Below, in pieces: positions 1 through 5,551 of a stretch of 7,764 bases of DNA (the first letter of the stretch is position 1; the number at the start of each line of letters is the position of its first letter). A model generated the notes under the pieces. It worked only from the letters and a program-made list of their open reading frames with translations, did no database searches and had not been told where the DNA came from. The stretch covers positions 1 to 7,764 of the forward strand of contig JAFVTB010000114.1 in NCBI GenBank assembly GCA_017503445.1, in the 5' to 3' direction. Made by a program: the position numbers and the translations under genes. The DNA comes from Clostridia bacterium. GTDB lineage: Bacteria; Bacillota; Clostridia; Christensenellales; UBA1242.

Positions 1-1295
1 ATTGGCGCAAGTGTTGTGAACATATCTTCAACATACATATCCACAGGGTTTGCGGTTTTGCTGCCGATTTTAAACGCTTCGCCAAACGCGGTTGGAAGCA
101 TGACAACATCGCATTGTTTAAAGATATCTGCAAAGTTTTGTTTAAGCGCGGTGCGAACTTTCATTGCCTTCATATAGTAGGCATCATAGAAACCGCTGCT
201 GAGCACAAAGTTGCCAAGCATAATGCGGCGCTTCACTTCTTTACCAAAGCCCTGTGTGCGCGATTTAAGGTAAAGGTTATCCAAATCTTGCACACCGTCG
301 GCGCGGGTTGTGTATTTCACGCCATCAAAGCGGCCAAGGTTTGATGTTGCCTCAGCGGTTGTGAGGGTGTAATAGGTTGGCAAACAAAGGTCAAAAAGTG
401 GCGCGGTGACTTCGATCACAGTGGCGCCTTGCGCCTTGAACCAAGAAATGATGTTTTCATAAACCTTGGCATAAGGCGTTTGGGCGGCAAGGGTTTGAGT
501 TTCCTTCAAAATGCCAATTTTCAGGTTTTTGACATCAAGATTCATATTTGCCAAATAATCTGGCACTGGGTTTGGAAGCGATGTTTCGTCATTTGCGTCG
601 TGCCCTGCGATGATTGACATCACAAGGGCGCTGTCTTCAATGGTTTTGGTGATTGGACCAATTTGGTCAAAACTGCTGGCATACGCAACAAGCCCAAACC
701 TTGAAACGCGGGCATAGGTTGGCTTGATGCCAATCACGCCATTGAAACTTGCAGGTTGGCGCACGCTGCCGCCCGTATCACTGCCAAGTGCAAAAGCGCA
801 CATATCCGCCGCAACGGCAACCGCGCTTCCGCCGCTTGAGCCGCCGCTTACGCGGGTGTCATCAAGCGCGTTAAGGCAAGCGCCAAACGCACTGTTTTCG
901 CAAGAACCACCCATTGCAAATTCATCCATATTTGCGCGGCCAAGAATAATCACGCCCGCATCAAGAAGCTTTTGCACAACGGTTGAGTTATACTGCGCAA
1001 CATAGTTTTCCATAAATTTTGACGCGCAACTTGCAACTTTGCCTTTGTAAAGAATGTTATCCTTAATGATGATTGGCACGCCAAAAAGTTTTGGAAGGTC
1101 AGTTTTTCCGCTTGCCAAAATTTGGTCAACTTCACGGGCTTTGTCAAGGCAATCTTCAAAAACTTCCAAAACCGCATTTTTGTGCTTGTTTTTTTCAATG
1201 TTTGAAAGATAATATTCCACAAGCTGGGTTGCAGAAAATTGTTTTGATTTAAGCCCTTCAACAATTTGAATGGCTGAAAGATTTGCAAGGTTCAT
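1..1295 (-). CDS. gatA: Glutamyl/aspartyl-tRNA amidotransferase subunit A (GatA), 3' end cut by window
   Basis: GatA is the glutaminase subunit of the cytoplasmic GatCAB complex. It hydrolyses Gln and supplies ammonia for amidating Glu-tRNA(Gln) and/or Asp-tRNA(Asn). I translated about 431 residues without a stop; the family is usually about 480-490, so roughly 50 C-terminal residues lie left of the window. The amidase-signature triad is complete: Lys78 in PIIIKDN, Ser153 in SGGSSGGSA and nucleophile Ser177 in GSDTGGSVRQPA. Other family blocks are RANMDEFAMGG (about 120-130), IGIKPTYARVSRFGL and RIMLGNFVLSSGFYDAYY. The start was chosen because its A overlaps the gatC stop codon (TAATG), which implies translational coupling. 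It is the last visible gene of the aspS-gatC-gatA operon; gatB is the expected next gene. One small oddity is Arg120 where many homologues have Lys in GKTNMDEF. Function is very secure; tRNA specificity is not visible. Confidence 0.97.
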   Translation of the reverse strand, partial: MNLANLSAIQIVEGLKSKQFSATQLVEYYLSNIEKNKHKNAVLEVFEDCLDKAREVDQILASGKTDLPKLFGVPIIIKDNILYKGKVASCASKFMENYVAQYNSTVVQKLLDAGVIILGRANMDEFAMGGSCENSAFGACLNALDDTRVSGGSSGGSAVAVAADMCAFALGSDTGGSVRQPASFNGVIGIKPTYARVSRFGLVAYASSFDQIGPITKTIEDSALVMSIIAGHDANDETSLPNPVPDYLANMNLDVKNLKIGILKETQTLAAQTPYAKVYENIISWFKAQGATVIEVTAPLFDLCLPTYYTLTTAEATSNLGRFDGVKYTTRADGVQDLDNLYLKSRTQGFGKEVKRRIMLGNFVLSSGFYDAYYMKAMKVRTALKQNFADIFKQCDVVMLPTAFGEAFKIGSKTANPVDMYVEDMFTTLAP

Positions 1296-1585
1296 TATTC
1301 CACCACCAGTGGCACGTTAAAGCAGTTTCTTCTTTGCTTTGGTGCATTTTTCAAAATTTCTTCTTGTGAAAAACTTGGGCGCGCTTCATCTTCGCGAAGA
1401 TCAGAAAGTTTGTGCGCGCGATTATAAACCAAATCGGTTTCCACATCAACATTTGCATTTTGAATTTGGTTGACCATATCCAAAATGTTTGTTAAATCGT
1501 TCACAAAATCTTGTTTTTCTGTTGCCGAAAATTCCAGCGCAGAAAGCGCAGCCAAGTTTTCAACATCTTTGATTGTGATTTCCAT
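1295..1585 (-). CDS. gatC: Glutamyl/aspartyl-tRNA amidotransferase subunit C (GatC)
   Basis: GatC is the small belt-like subunit that wraps around GatA and stabilises the GatCAB amidotransferase in the cytoplasm. The 96-residue product has the usual family length (about 95). It starts with the typical helix around VENLAALSALEFS, followed by a helix LTNILDMVNQIQ, then the conserved LREDEARPS segment (about 62-70) and the C-terminal NAPKQRRNCFNVPLVVE signature. The start is preceded by TAAGGAG at a spacing of about 5-6 bases; this Shine-Dalgarno overlaps the stop codon of aspS, only 9 bases upstream. Its stop overlaps the gatA start by one base. Order aspS-gatC-gatA places synthesis of the misacylated tRNA and its repair under one promoter. 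The identification is firm despite the small size. Confidence 0.95.
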   Translation of the reverse strand: MEITIKDVENLAALSALEFSATEKQDFVNDLTNILDMVNQIQNANVDVETDLVYNRAHKLSDLREDEARPSFSQEEILKNAPKQRRNCFNVPLVVE

Positions 1586-1594
1586 ATAAACTCC

Positions 1595-2887
1595 TTATGG
1601 GTTAAAGCGGGTTGGCCCGCGGAAGATATACATTGATTCTTTCAGTGATGAAAGGTTAAGCATAAGCATTGTTATTCTGTCAAGCCCGATGCCGAAACCG
1701 CCGTGTGGCGCGCAGCCGAATTTAAAGAAATCCAAATAAAACTGGATATTTTCTTGGCTGTTGCCATGTGCAAGGGCTTGCTGCAAAAGTTTTTCATAAC
1801 GGTGTTCGCGAAGTGAGCCGGTTGTGATTTCCATACCTTTATAATAAAGGTCATAACTTTGGGTGATGTTTTTGCCTTCGTGGCGTTTTTGATAGAACGC
1901 GCGGAAATCTGCAGGATAATCAGTGATGAAATAGAATTCGTGGCCGTTTTTCTTCACCAAATATTCGCCAAGCGCCTTTTCGTGTTCTGTGGCAAAGTCT
2001 TCACCAAATTCAATGTCATAGTCAAGGTCTTGCAAAATTTCAATGGCTTTTTCCATTGTATATCTTGGGAACGGAAGTTTTGGCACAACAAGTTCAACAC
2101 CAAAATGTTTTTGGATATCATCGCCATAAACATCTTTCACCTTTGTGAAAGCATATTCAATCATGCGTTCTTCCATTTGCATAACATCTTCAAGCCCTTC
2201 AACCCAACTCATTTCAAGGTCAATACCCGTAAATTCGGTTGTGTGGCGATTGGTGAAACTTTTTTCTGCGCGGAGCACAGGCCCAATTTCAAAAATTCTG
2301 TCCAACCCACTTGCCATCGCCATTTGTTTATAGAATTGTGGTGATTGGGTGAGATACGCTTTTTCGCCAAAATAATCCAATGTGAAAAGATCACTTCCGC
2401 TTTCACTTGGGTGGCTGATGATTTTTGGGCTGTGCATTTCCAAAAAGCCGTTTTGAAGCAAAAATTCACGCGCGCTTTGCACAAAAAGGGTTTGCACTTT
2501 CATCATAAAGGCATTTTTTTGCGAACGAAGGTCAACCCAGCGGAAATCCATTTTTTGGTCAATATTGCTGCCCTCATCGATTGGCAAGGTTTCAGCAATA
2601 CTTTCAATCACAAAGTTTTCTGGCACAATTTCAACGCCGCCAAGTTTGACATAGCTGTTTTCAACAACCTTTCCTTGCACGCGGACAAAACTGTGGGTTG
2701 TAAGTTTTTGGGTGGTTTCCAAAAGTGCTTCTTGGGTGGCCTTATCAACAGTTACCTGCACCGCACCTGTGATATCGCGAATGATGATGAATTGAACGCT
2801 TTTTTGATCGCGAAATTTTTCCACAAATCCACAAATTTCCACTTGTTGATCTTTCTTTTGTGGGATATCTTTTATATATGTTCTCAT
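1595..2887 (-). CDS. aspS: Archaeal-type aspartyl-tRNA synthetase, probably non-discriminating (Asp/Asn)
   Basis: This class IIb synthetase attaches Asp to tRNA(Asp) and, if non-discriminating, to tRNA(Asn). At 430 residues it lacks the roughly 150-residue GAD insertion of ordinary bacterial AspRS (about 590 residues), so it belongs to the short archaeal type. Residues 1-100 are the OB-fold anticodon domain (VEICGFVEKFRD, FIIIRDITGAVQVTV). The catalytic core has QSPQFYKQMAMASGLDRIFEIG (quoted in part: QSPQFYKQ about 181-188), motif 2 LRAEKSFTNRHTTEF (about 205-219), GMEITTGSLREHRY (about 351-364) and motif 3 GFGIGLDR (about 397-404). The start at 2887 follows AGGAG by 5 bases; an in-frame ATG at 2917 has no such site. 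It heads an operon with gatC and gatA, which supports a role in transamidation-dependent Asn-tRNA synthesis. From remembered alignment, the Trp of discriminating archaeal enzymes (Trp26) is Glu23 here, while the Lys85 position seems to keep Lys81, so specificity remains an inference. Confidence 0.96.
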   Translation of the reverse strand: MRTYIKDIPQKKDQQVEICGFVEKFRDQKSVQFIIIRDITGAVQVTVDKATQEALLETTQKLTTHSFVRVQGKVVENSYVKLGGVEIVPENFVIESIAETLPIDEGSNIDQKMDFRWVDLRSQKNAFMMKVQTLFVQSAREFLLQNGFLEMHSPKIISHPSESGSDLFTLDYFGEKAYLTQSPQFYKQMAMASGLDRIFEIGPVLRAEKSFTNRHTTEFTGIDLEMSWVEGLEDVMQMEERMIEYAFTKVKDVYGDDIQKHFGVELVVPKLPFPRYTMEKAIEILQDLDYDIEFGEDFATEHEKALGEYLVKKNGHEFYFITDYPADFRAFYQKRHEGKNITQSYDLYYKGMEITTGSLREHRYEKLLQQALAHGNSQENIQFYLDFFKFGCAPHGGFGIGLDRITMLMLNLSSLKESMYIFRGPTRFNP

Positions 2888-2903
2888 AACTTCTCCTGTT
2901 TTC

Positions 2904-2918
2904 TTTGGCAAAGCCAAA
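2904..2918 (-). other. Small hairpin in the aspS leader
   Basis: A perfect 6-bp inverted repeat (TTTGGC, loop of three, GCCAAA) lies between the predicted transcription start and the Shine-Dalgarno of aspS. It could stabilise the mRNA 5' end or modulate initiation; no regulator can be named from the sequence. Confidence 0.4.
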
Positions 2919-2929
2919 ATATCTTTTCA

Positions 2930-2953
2930 ATTATACTCCGTTTGTTTTAAAAA
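2930..2953 (-). promoter_or_regulatory. Probable promoter of the aspS-gatC-gatA operon
   Basis: A perfect TATAAT box lies at 2935-2930 on the minus strand, giving a predicted start near 2923 and a leader of about 35 bases. The -35 box is poor: TTTATT at 17 bases spacing is the best I can see. The -10 box sits between the rpsT terminator and aspS, which fits an independent promoter. The leader is too short for a T-box riboswitch and I see none. Confidence 0.55.
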
Positions 2954-2976
2954 ATAAAGCAAAATGGGGCATTTGC

Positions 2977-3010
2977 AAAAAAATAACCGCGAAGTTTTTG
3001 CAACCCGCGG
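2977..3010 (-). terminator. Rho-independent terminator after rpsT
   Basis: Read on the minus strand, CCGCG at 3010-3006 pairs with CGCGG at 2991-2987. The stem extends through a G-U pair and GTT/AAC, closing a GCAAA loop, and is followed by TTATTTTTTT. It starts 12 bases after the rpsT stop codon and separates rpsT from the aspS promoter. Confidence 0.85.
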
Positions 3011-3022
3011 CAATTTTTAAAC

Positions 3023-3292
3023 TTATTTTGTTTTGGCATCACTTAAAAGTTTTGCAAGGTGTGCTGATTTTCTTGCAGCGCTGTTTTTGTGGATAATGTT
3101 TTTCCTTGCGGCGCTGTCAAGCAAACTTACAACAGTTTTATATTCGGTTTCAGCGGTTGCAATATCTTTGTTTGCGAGTGCTTTCTTAAATCTTTTAATA
3201 TAGGTTGCAATCTTTGATTTTTCTGCTTTATTGCGGGCATTATTAATCTTTGCAACTTCAACGCGTTTGATGGCAGATTTAATATTTGGCAT
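3023..3292 (-). CDS. rpsT: Small ribosomal subunit protein bS20
   Basis: bS20 binds 16S rRNA early in 30S assembly. The 89-residue protein has the usual length (about 85-90) and the hallmark N-terminus MPNIKSAIKRVEVAKINNAR. Lys/Arg-rich helices follow, with the conserved LLDSAARKNIIHKNSAARKS segment (57-76) near the C-terminus. The start is supported by AAAGGAG about six bases upstream. The gene is monocistronic, with its own promoter (3327-3355) and terminator (2977-3010). In many Bacillota rpsT lies next to holA; here holA is on the same strand but about 4 kb away, with a tRNA array and several other genes between. Identification is essentially certain. Confidence 0.98.
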   Translation of the reverse strand: MPNIKSAIKRVEVAKINNARNKAEKSKIATYIKRFKKALANKDIATAETEYKTVVSLLDSAARKNIIHKNSAARKSAHLAKLLSDAKTK

Positions 3293-3326
3293 TTCCTTCT
3301 CCTTTCGCTTAAAAATTTATGTTGAA

Positions 3327-3355
3327 AGCATAACACAAACCGAAGAAAAAATCAA
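3327..3355 (-). promoter_or_regulatory. rpsT promoter, extended -10
   Basis: On the minus strand TTGATT (3355-3350) and TATGCT (3332-3327) are separated by exactly 17 bases, and TGT directly before the -10 box makes an extended -10. Runs of A and T just upstream (about 3357-3391) could act as an UP element. The predicted leader of rpsT is about 28 bases. Confidence 0.75.
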
Positions 3356-3435
3356 GTACTTTTTTTAAAAAAACATAAAAACCATGTTTTTGCGTGATAT
3401 TTTGCGGCTTGGCGGGGTGCTTCAAAAAATTTTTT

Positions 3436-3464
3436 TTGACATTTTTGCACATTTGAGTTATAAT
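3436..3464 (+). promoter_or_regulatory. Perfect consensus sigma-A promoter of the MBL-fold gene
   Basis: TTGACA at 3436-3441 and TATAAT at 3459-3464 both match the consensus exactly and are separated by 17 bases. The predicted transcription start near 3471 would leave a leader of only about 14 bases, most of it the AAAGGGGA Shine-Dalgarno. Strong constitutive transcription is the simplest reading. It is divergent from the rpsT promoter about 80 bases away. Confidence 0.9.
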
Positions 3465-3484
3465 GGCTTCAAAGGGGATAAAAA

Positions 3485-4216
3485 ATGAGCAAAACATTGA
3501 AATTCTTGGTTAATCGCGAATATAAGGGCCAAGTGGGCAATAACAAAAGCGCATACTATAAAAACGGCAAAACCCTTGTGCTTATCAACTGTGGCAAAGG
3601 TGTTTTAGACGCCATGAAGCGCGGAAAAGTTTTAAATGGCGTTAAGGAAATTTTTGTGATTATCACAAACTCTGACAAAGCGCATATGGCAGACCTTAAG
3701 AAATTTTTCTTCATCTGCAATCAAGCGGGCGTGAAGCCAAAACTTATTGACAGCATAAGCCTTAATAAGCCACTTTTAAAGAAAATGGGTATTGTTGATG
3801 GCGAAGACTGCCAACTTTTGGAACCACTTTCAAACAACATTAAGTGGGTGAACTTTTTGGCAACCCCACACAAAAACAAAAACTTTTCTTGCCCAGTGGA
3901 ACTTTATTTGGAAGGCAAAACAATTTTCTATGGCGGCGATTGTGGACAAATCCCGTTTGCCATTAAAGGATATGATGAATATTACTTTGACTTTTCTGAC
4001 AAACAAAGCGAATATCACCTTGACCCCGCCAAAGCACGCCGCCTTGTGCAAAAAAATGGCATAAAGCAACACAAGCTTTGGCTTGTGCATATCCAAAGTG
4101 TGCAGGCGCTTAAACTTGCCCAGCAAATTGGCATGCAAGTTGCCGAAGAAGAACAAACAAAACTTGCCAAAATTGAAAAGAAACAAGCCAAAAAAGCCGA
4201 GGAATTGTCAAGATAA
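3485..4216 (+). CDS. Degenerate metallo-beta-lactamase-fold protein, probable pseudoenzyme
   Basis: Cytoplasmic protein of 243 residues with no signal peptide or membrane segment. The layout follows the Clostridia-type MBL-fold hydrolases: GNNKSAYYKNGKTLVLINCG (18-37), then a beta strand GVKEIFVIIT (52-61), a helix ADLKKFFFIC, ATPHKNKNFSC (126-136), TIFYGGDCGQIP (146-157) and LWLVHI (198-203). The HxHxDH metal motif that should follow IIT reads NSDKAH (Asn62, Asp64, Ala66, His67), and the usual IDCG is INCG (Asn35). His129, Asp152 and His202 at the later ligand positions are kept. So the zinc-1 site is largely lost and zinc-2 is partly retained; binding or scaffolding may have replaced hydrolysis. 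The last about 23 residues form a Lys/Glu-rich charged helix outside the usual domain. Consensus promoter and AAAGGGG site indicate high expression. Fold assignment is by motif recognition; substrate or partner is unknown. Confidence 0.8.
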   Translation: MSKTLKFLVNREYKGQVGNNKSAYYKNGKTLVLINCGKGVLDAMKRGKVLNGVKEIFVIITNSDKAHMADLKKFFFICNQAGVKPKLIDSISLNKPLLKKMGIVDGEDCQLLEPLSNNIKWVNFLATPHKNKNFSCPVELYLEGKTIFYGGDCGQIPFAIKGYDEYYFDFSDKQSEYHLDPAKARRLVQKNGIKQHKLWLVHIQSVQALKLAQQIGMQVAEEEQTKLAKIEKKQAKKAEELSR

Positions 4217-4242
4217 AAAATCACCCAAGCGGGTGATTTTTT
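4215..4242. terminator. Bidirectional terminator shared by convergent genes
   Basis: A perfect 12-bp inverted repeat, AAAAAATCACCC (4215-4226) and GGGTGATTTTTT (4231-4242), closes a four-base loop. It gives a U-run on both strands, so it can end both the plus-strand MBL gene and the minus-strand membrane protein gene. The stop codons of both genes (4214-4216 and 4243-4241) lie at the stem base. Confidence 0.93.
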
Positions 4243-4927
4243 ATCTTCTTGGTGGTGGCGGTGGGGGCGCGCGGCGAACTGGTGGCGGTGGGGGCGCTTG
4301 TCTTGGCGGCGCAGGTGGAACATTTACCCCTGCACTCATGCCAAAGTTGCCCATTTTTGACATGCCATTGTTTGTGCCAAAAAATGTGTTTGGATCCATA
4401 TCCTTGAAGCTGTCTTCACCAACTTGTTTTCTGCCAACAATGTTCATAATCAAATGATAAATGCTCATAACAAGGAACAATGCTGAAAATACAAATGCAA
4501 GGATGTTTTCGATGCCCGCAAAGCCAAAACCTGCAAAAATCATATATGCGTTAAACGCCATAATAAGCGCAAGCAAGATGTTGACAATCAAAGTGAACAC
4601 ACGCATTTTTTGATAATGCTTGTGTGGGTTGCAAAGACGAATTACAAGGCACAAAAACCACACAAAAACCAAAATGTTTAAGCCCAGCATGATATAGCCC
4701 AAGAAATCAACAATAGGCAAAACCTCAGCCAAAAAGGCAATCGTCATTGTGCCATATGCAAGTGGAATGAATGGAACATACTGAGTGATACCAAGCACTA
4801 TTGATTCCAAAAATTCCAACTCAAGTGCACTGTAAAGCCACGTGATTGCCGACACAAGCGCACCAAGCGCCAGCAAAGCGAATATAATGATTTGCAGCAC
4901 ATTGAAAAACTTAAATGCTTTTGTCAT
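4241..4927 (-). CDS. Multi-pass membrane protein with Arg-flanked polyproline C-terminal tail
   Basis: I do not recognise a named family. The 228-residue product has hydrophobic segments at about 9-33, 55-76, 77-98, 110-134 and 140-163. A polar linker rich in Gly, Asn and Met (165-203) follows, then a tail (204-228) of three proline clusters of up to six prolines separated by RQA and VRRA and ending in RR. Such tails on membrane proteins often bind partners or cytoplasmic domains, and the proline runs would need elongation factor P for efficient translation; both are inferences from general knowledge. The positive tail and the HKHYQK loop (102-107) suggest a cytosolic C-terminus. The start is supported by AAGGAG about six bases upstream. 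It is monocistronic and convergent with the MBL-fold gene. The polyproline part is encoded by a G/C-rich repeat unlike the rest of the gene. Confidence 0.78.
   Translation of the reverse strand: MTKAFKFFNVLQIIIFALLALGALVSAITWLYSALELEFLESIVLGITQYVPFIPLAYGTMTIAFLAEVLPIVDFLGYIMLGLNILVFVWFLCLVIRLCNPHKHYQKMRVFTLIVNILLALIMAFNAYMIFAGFGFAGIENILAFVFSALFLVMSIYHLIMNIVGRKQVGEDSFKDMDPNTFFGTNNGMSKMGNFGMSAGVNVPPAPPRQAPPPPPVRRAPPPPPPRR
4254..4297. repeat. In-frame 17-bp direct repeat encoding the polyproline tail
   Basis: GGTGGCGGTGGGGGCGC occurs at 4254-4270 and again at 4281-4297, offset by 27 bases (nine codons), so the repeat is in frame with the minus-strand gene. It points to expansion of the proline tail by duplication. 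The plus strand here is also rich in GG runs and could form weak two-tier G-quadruplexes. Confidence 0.85.
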
Positions 4928-4945
4928 AAATCTCTCCTTATATTT

Positions 4946-4975
4946 AATATATCAAAACAAATCAAAATTTTCCAA
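4946..4975 (-). promoter_or_regulatory. Possible promoter of the polyproline membrane protein gene
   Basis: On the minus strand TTGGAA (4975-4970) and TATATT (4951-4946) are 18 bases apart. The predicted start would fall at the edge of the Shine-Dalgarno, leaving a very short leader. The region is so AT-rich that alternative -10 boxes exist. Confidence 0.35.
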
Positions 4976-5055
4976 ACAAAAAACATGGGTTTTTTAACAG
5001 GAACATGCTTTTTCATCAGATTTTAGAAATTTTTAAAAAAATTGCAAAAAAATTC

Positions 5056-5084
5056 TTGACAAATGAGATAAGATAGGATAAAAT
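5056..5084 (+). promoter_or_regulatory. Promoter of the tRNA array
   Basis: TTGACA (5056-5061) and TAAAAT (5079-5084) are separated by 17 bases, a near-perfect sigma-A promoter. The predicted start near 5091 gives a 5' leader of only about 6 bases before tRNA-Pro. No other convincing promoter is visible inside the array. Confidence 0.9.
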
Positions 5085-5096
5085 GCATACTATTGA

Positions 5097-5172
5097 CGGG
5101 GTGTAGCGCAGTTGGAAGCGCGCATGGCTTGGGACCATGAGGTCGGGGGTTCGAGACCCTCCACCCCGACCA
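5097..5172 (+). tRNA. tRNA-Pro (UGG)
   Basis: The acceptor arm CGGGGTG pairs with CACCCCG, followed by discriminator A and encoded CCA. The anticodon arm is CATGG / CTTGGGA / CCATG, giving anticodon TGG. The T arm carries TTCGAGA. First gene of the array; only 2 bases separate it from the next tRNA. Confidence 0.97.
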
Positions 5173-5174
5173 AT

Positions 5175-5251
5175 GGACCTTTAGCTCAGTTGGTTAGAGC
5201 ACCCGGCTCATAACCGGTTTGTCCGGGGTTCGAGTCCCTGAAGGTCCACCA
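5175..5251 (+). tRNA. tRNA with CAU anticodon, most likely tRNA-Ile2 (lysidine-modified)
   Basis: The acceptor arm GGACCTT pairs with AAGGTCC, with A and encoded CCA after it. The anticodon loop CTCATAA gives CAT. It is not an initiator, since position 1 is a normal G-C pair. C4-G69 and C5-G68 pairs and the overall GGACCTTTAGCTCAGTTGG start match what I remember of Bacillota tRNA-Ile(CAU), which TilS converts to read AUA. Elongator Met is the alternative. There is a C-U mismatch at the top of the anticodon stem (27-43). Confidence 0.8.
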
Positions 5252-5258
5252 AATGCCC

Positions 5259-5278
5259 GTTTTGCCCGCGCGCAAAAC
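5259..5278 (+). other. Hairpin in spacer between tRNA-Ile2 and tRNA-Asp
   Basis: GTTTTGC (5259-5265) and GCAAAAC (5272-5278) form a perfect 7-bp stem with loop CCGCGC. There is no long T-run after it, so it looks more like an RNase processing hairpin than a terminator. Confidence 0.6.
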
Positions 5279-5283
5279 TTTGT

Positions 5284-5360
5284 GGTCTGGTAGCTCAGTT
5301 GGTTAGAGCGCTAGCCTGTCACGCTAGAGGTCGAGAGTTCAAGTCTCTTCCAGATCGCCA
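5284..5360 (+). tRNA. tRNA-Asp (GUC)
   Basis: The acceptor arm GGTCTGG pairs with CCAGATC, followed by discriminator G and CCA. The anticodon arm CTAGC / CTGTCAC / GCTAG gives GTC. G at the discriminator and the GUC anticodon are classical Asp identity elements. This is a substrate for the AspRS encoded in the same window. Confidence 0.97.
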
Positions 5361-5365
5361 ATTAT

Positions 5366-5441
5366 GCCTTGATAGCTCAGTCGGTAGAGCACAGGACTGA
5401 AAATCCTGGTGTCGGTGGTTCGATTCCACCTCAAGGCACCA
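5366..5441 (+). tRNA. tRNA-Phe (GAA)
   Basis: The acceptor arm GCCTTGA pairs with TCAAGGC, then A and CCA. The anticodon arm CAGGA / CTGAAAA / TCCTG gives GAA. It lies 5 bases after tRNA-Asp. Confidence 0.97.
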
Positions 5442-5466
5442 TGTGCATATCTTGGGGAATTGCACA
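5442..5466 (+). other. Inverted repeat in spacer between tRNA-Phe and tRNA-Thr
   Basis: TGTGCA (5442-5447) pairs with TGCACA (5461-5466) around a 13-base loop. A competing GGGG/CCCC pairing (5454-5457 with 5467-5470) is possible. A processing role is an inference. Confidence 0.45.
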
Positions 5467-5474
5467 CCCCATTT

Positions 5475-5549
5475 GCTGGTGTGGCTCAATGGCAGAGCAG
5501 CTGATTTGTAATCAGCAGGTTGTAGGTTCGACTCCTATCACCAGCTCCA
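5475..5549 (+). tRNA. tRNA-Thr (UGU)
   Basis: The acceptor arm GCTGGTG pairs with CACCAGC, then discriminator T and encoded CCA. The anticodon arm GCTGA / TTTGTAA / TCAGC gives TGT. Confidence 0.97.
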
Positions 5550-5551
5550 TT

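Noticed and set aside
358..362. Arg120 in place of Lys in GatA's GKTNMDEF-like block, considered as an active-site change
   Set aside because: The catalytic Lys78, Ser153 and Ser177 are all intact, and Arg is a mild change outside the triad. The coordinates given are nominal; the codon lies near 936-938.
2888..2917. Ten-residue N-terminal extension of AspRS from an ATG at 2917
   Set aside because: No Shine-Dalgarno precedes it, whereas AGGAG sits 5 bases before the ATG at 2887, which also gives the usual archaeal-type N-terminus.
2345..2950. 201-codon plus-strand open frame opposite aspS (also 1859-2344)
   Set aside because: They are antisense shadows of a well-conserved aspS; they lack promoter and Shine-Dalgarno, and the aspS motifs account for the sequence.
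3369..3391. AAAAACAT/ATGTTTTT palindrome considered as a terminator
   Set aside because: It lies between two divergent promoters with no transcript to terminate; an A/T-only upstream element is more likely.
3830..4186. 118-codon minus-strand open frame inside the MBL-fold gene
   Set aside because: It is antisense to a gene with consensus promoter and terminator and shows no start signals of its own.
4251..4310. GG-rich run considered as a regulatory G-quadruplex
   Set aside because: The runs are mostly GG rather than GGG and are fully explained by CCN proline codons on the minus strand; kept only as a side remark in the repeat entry.
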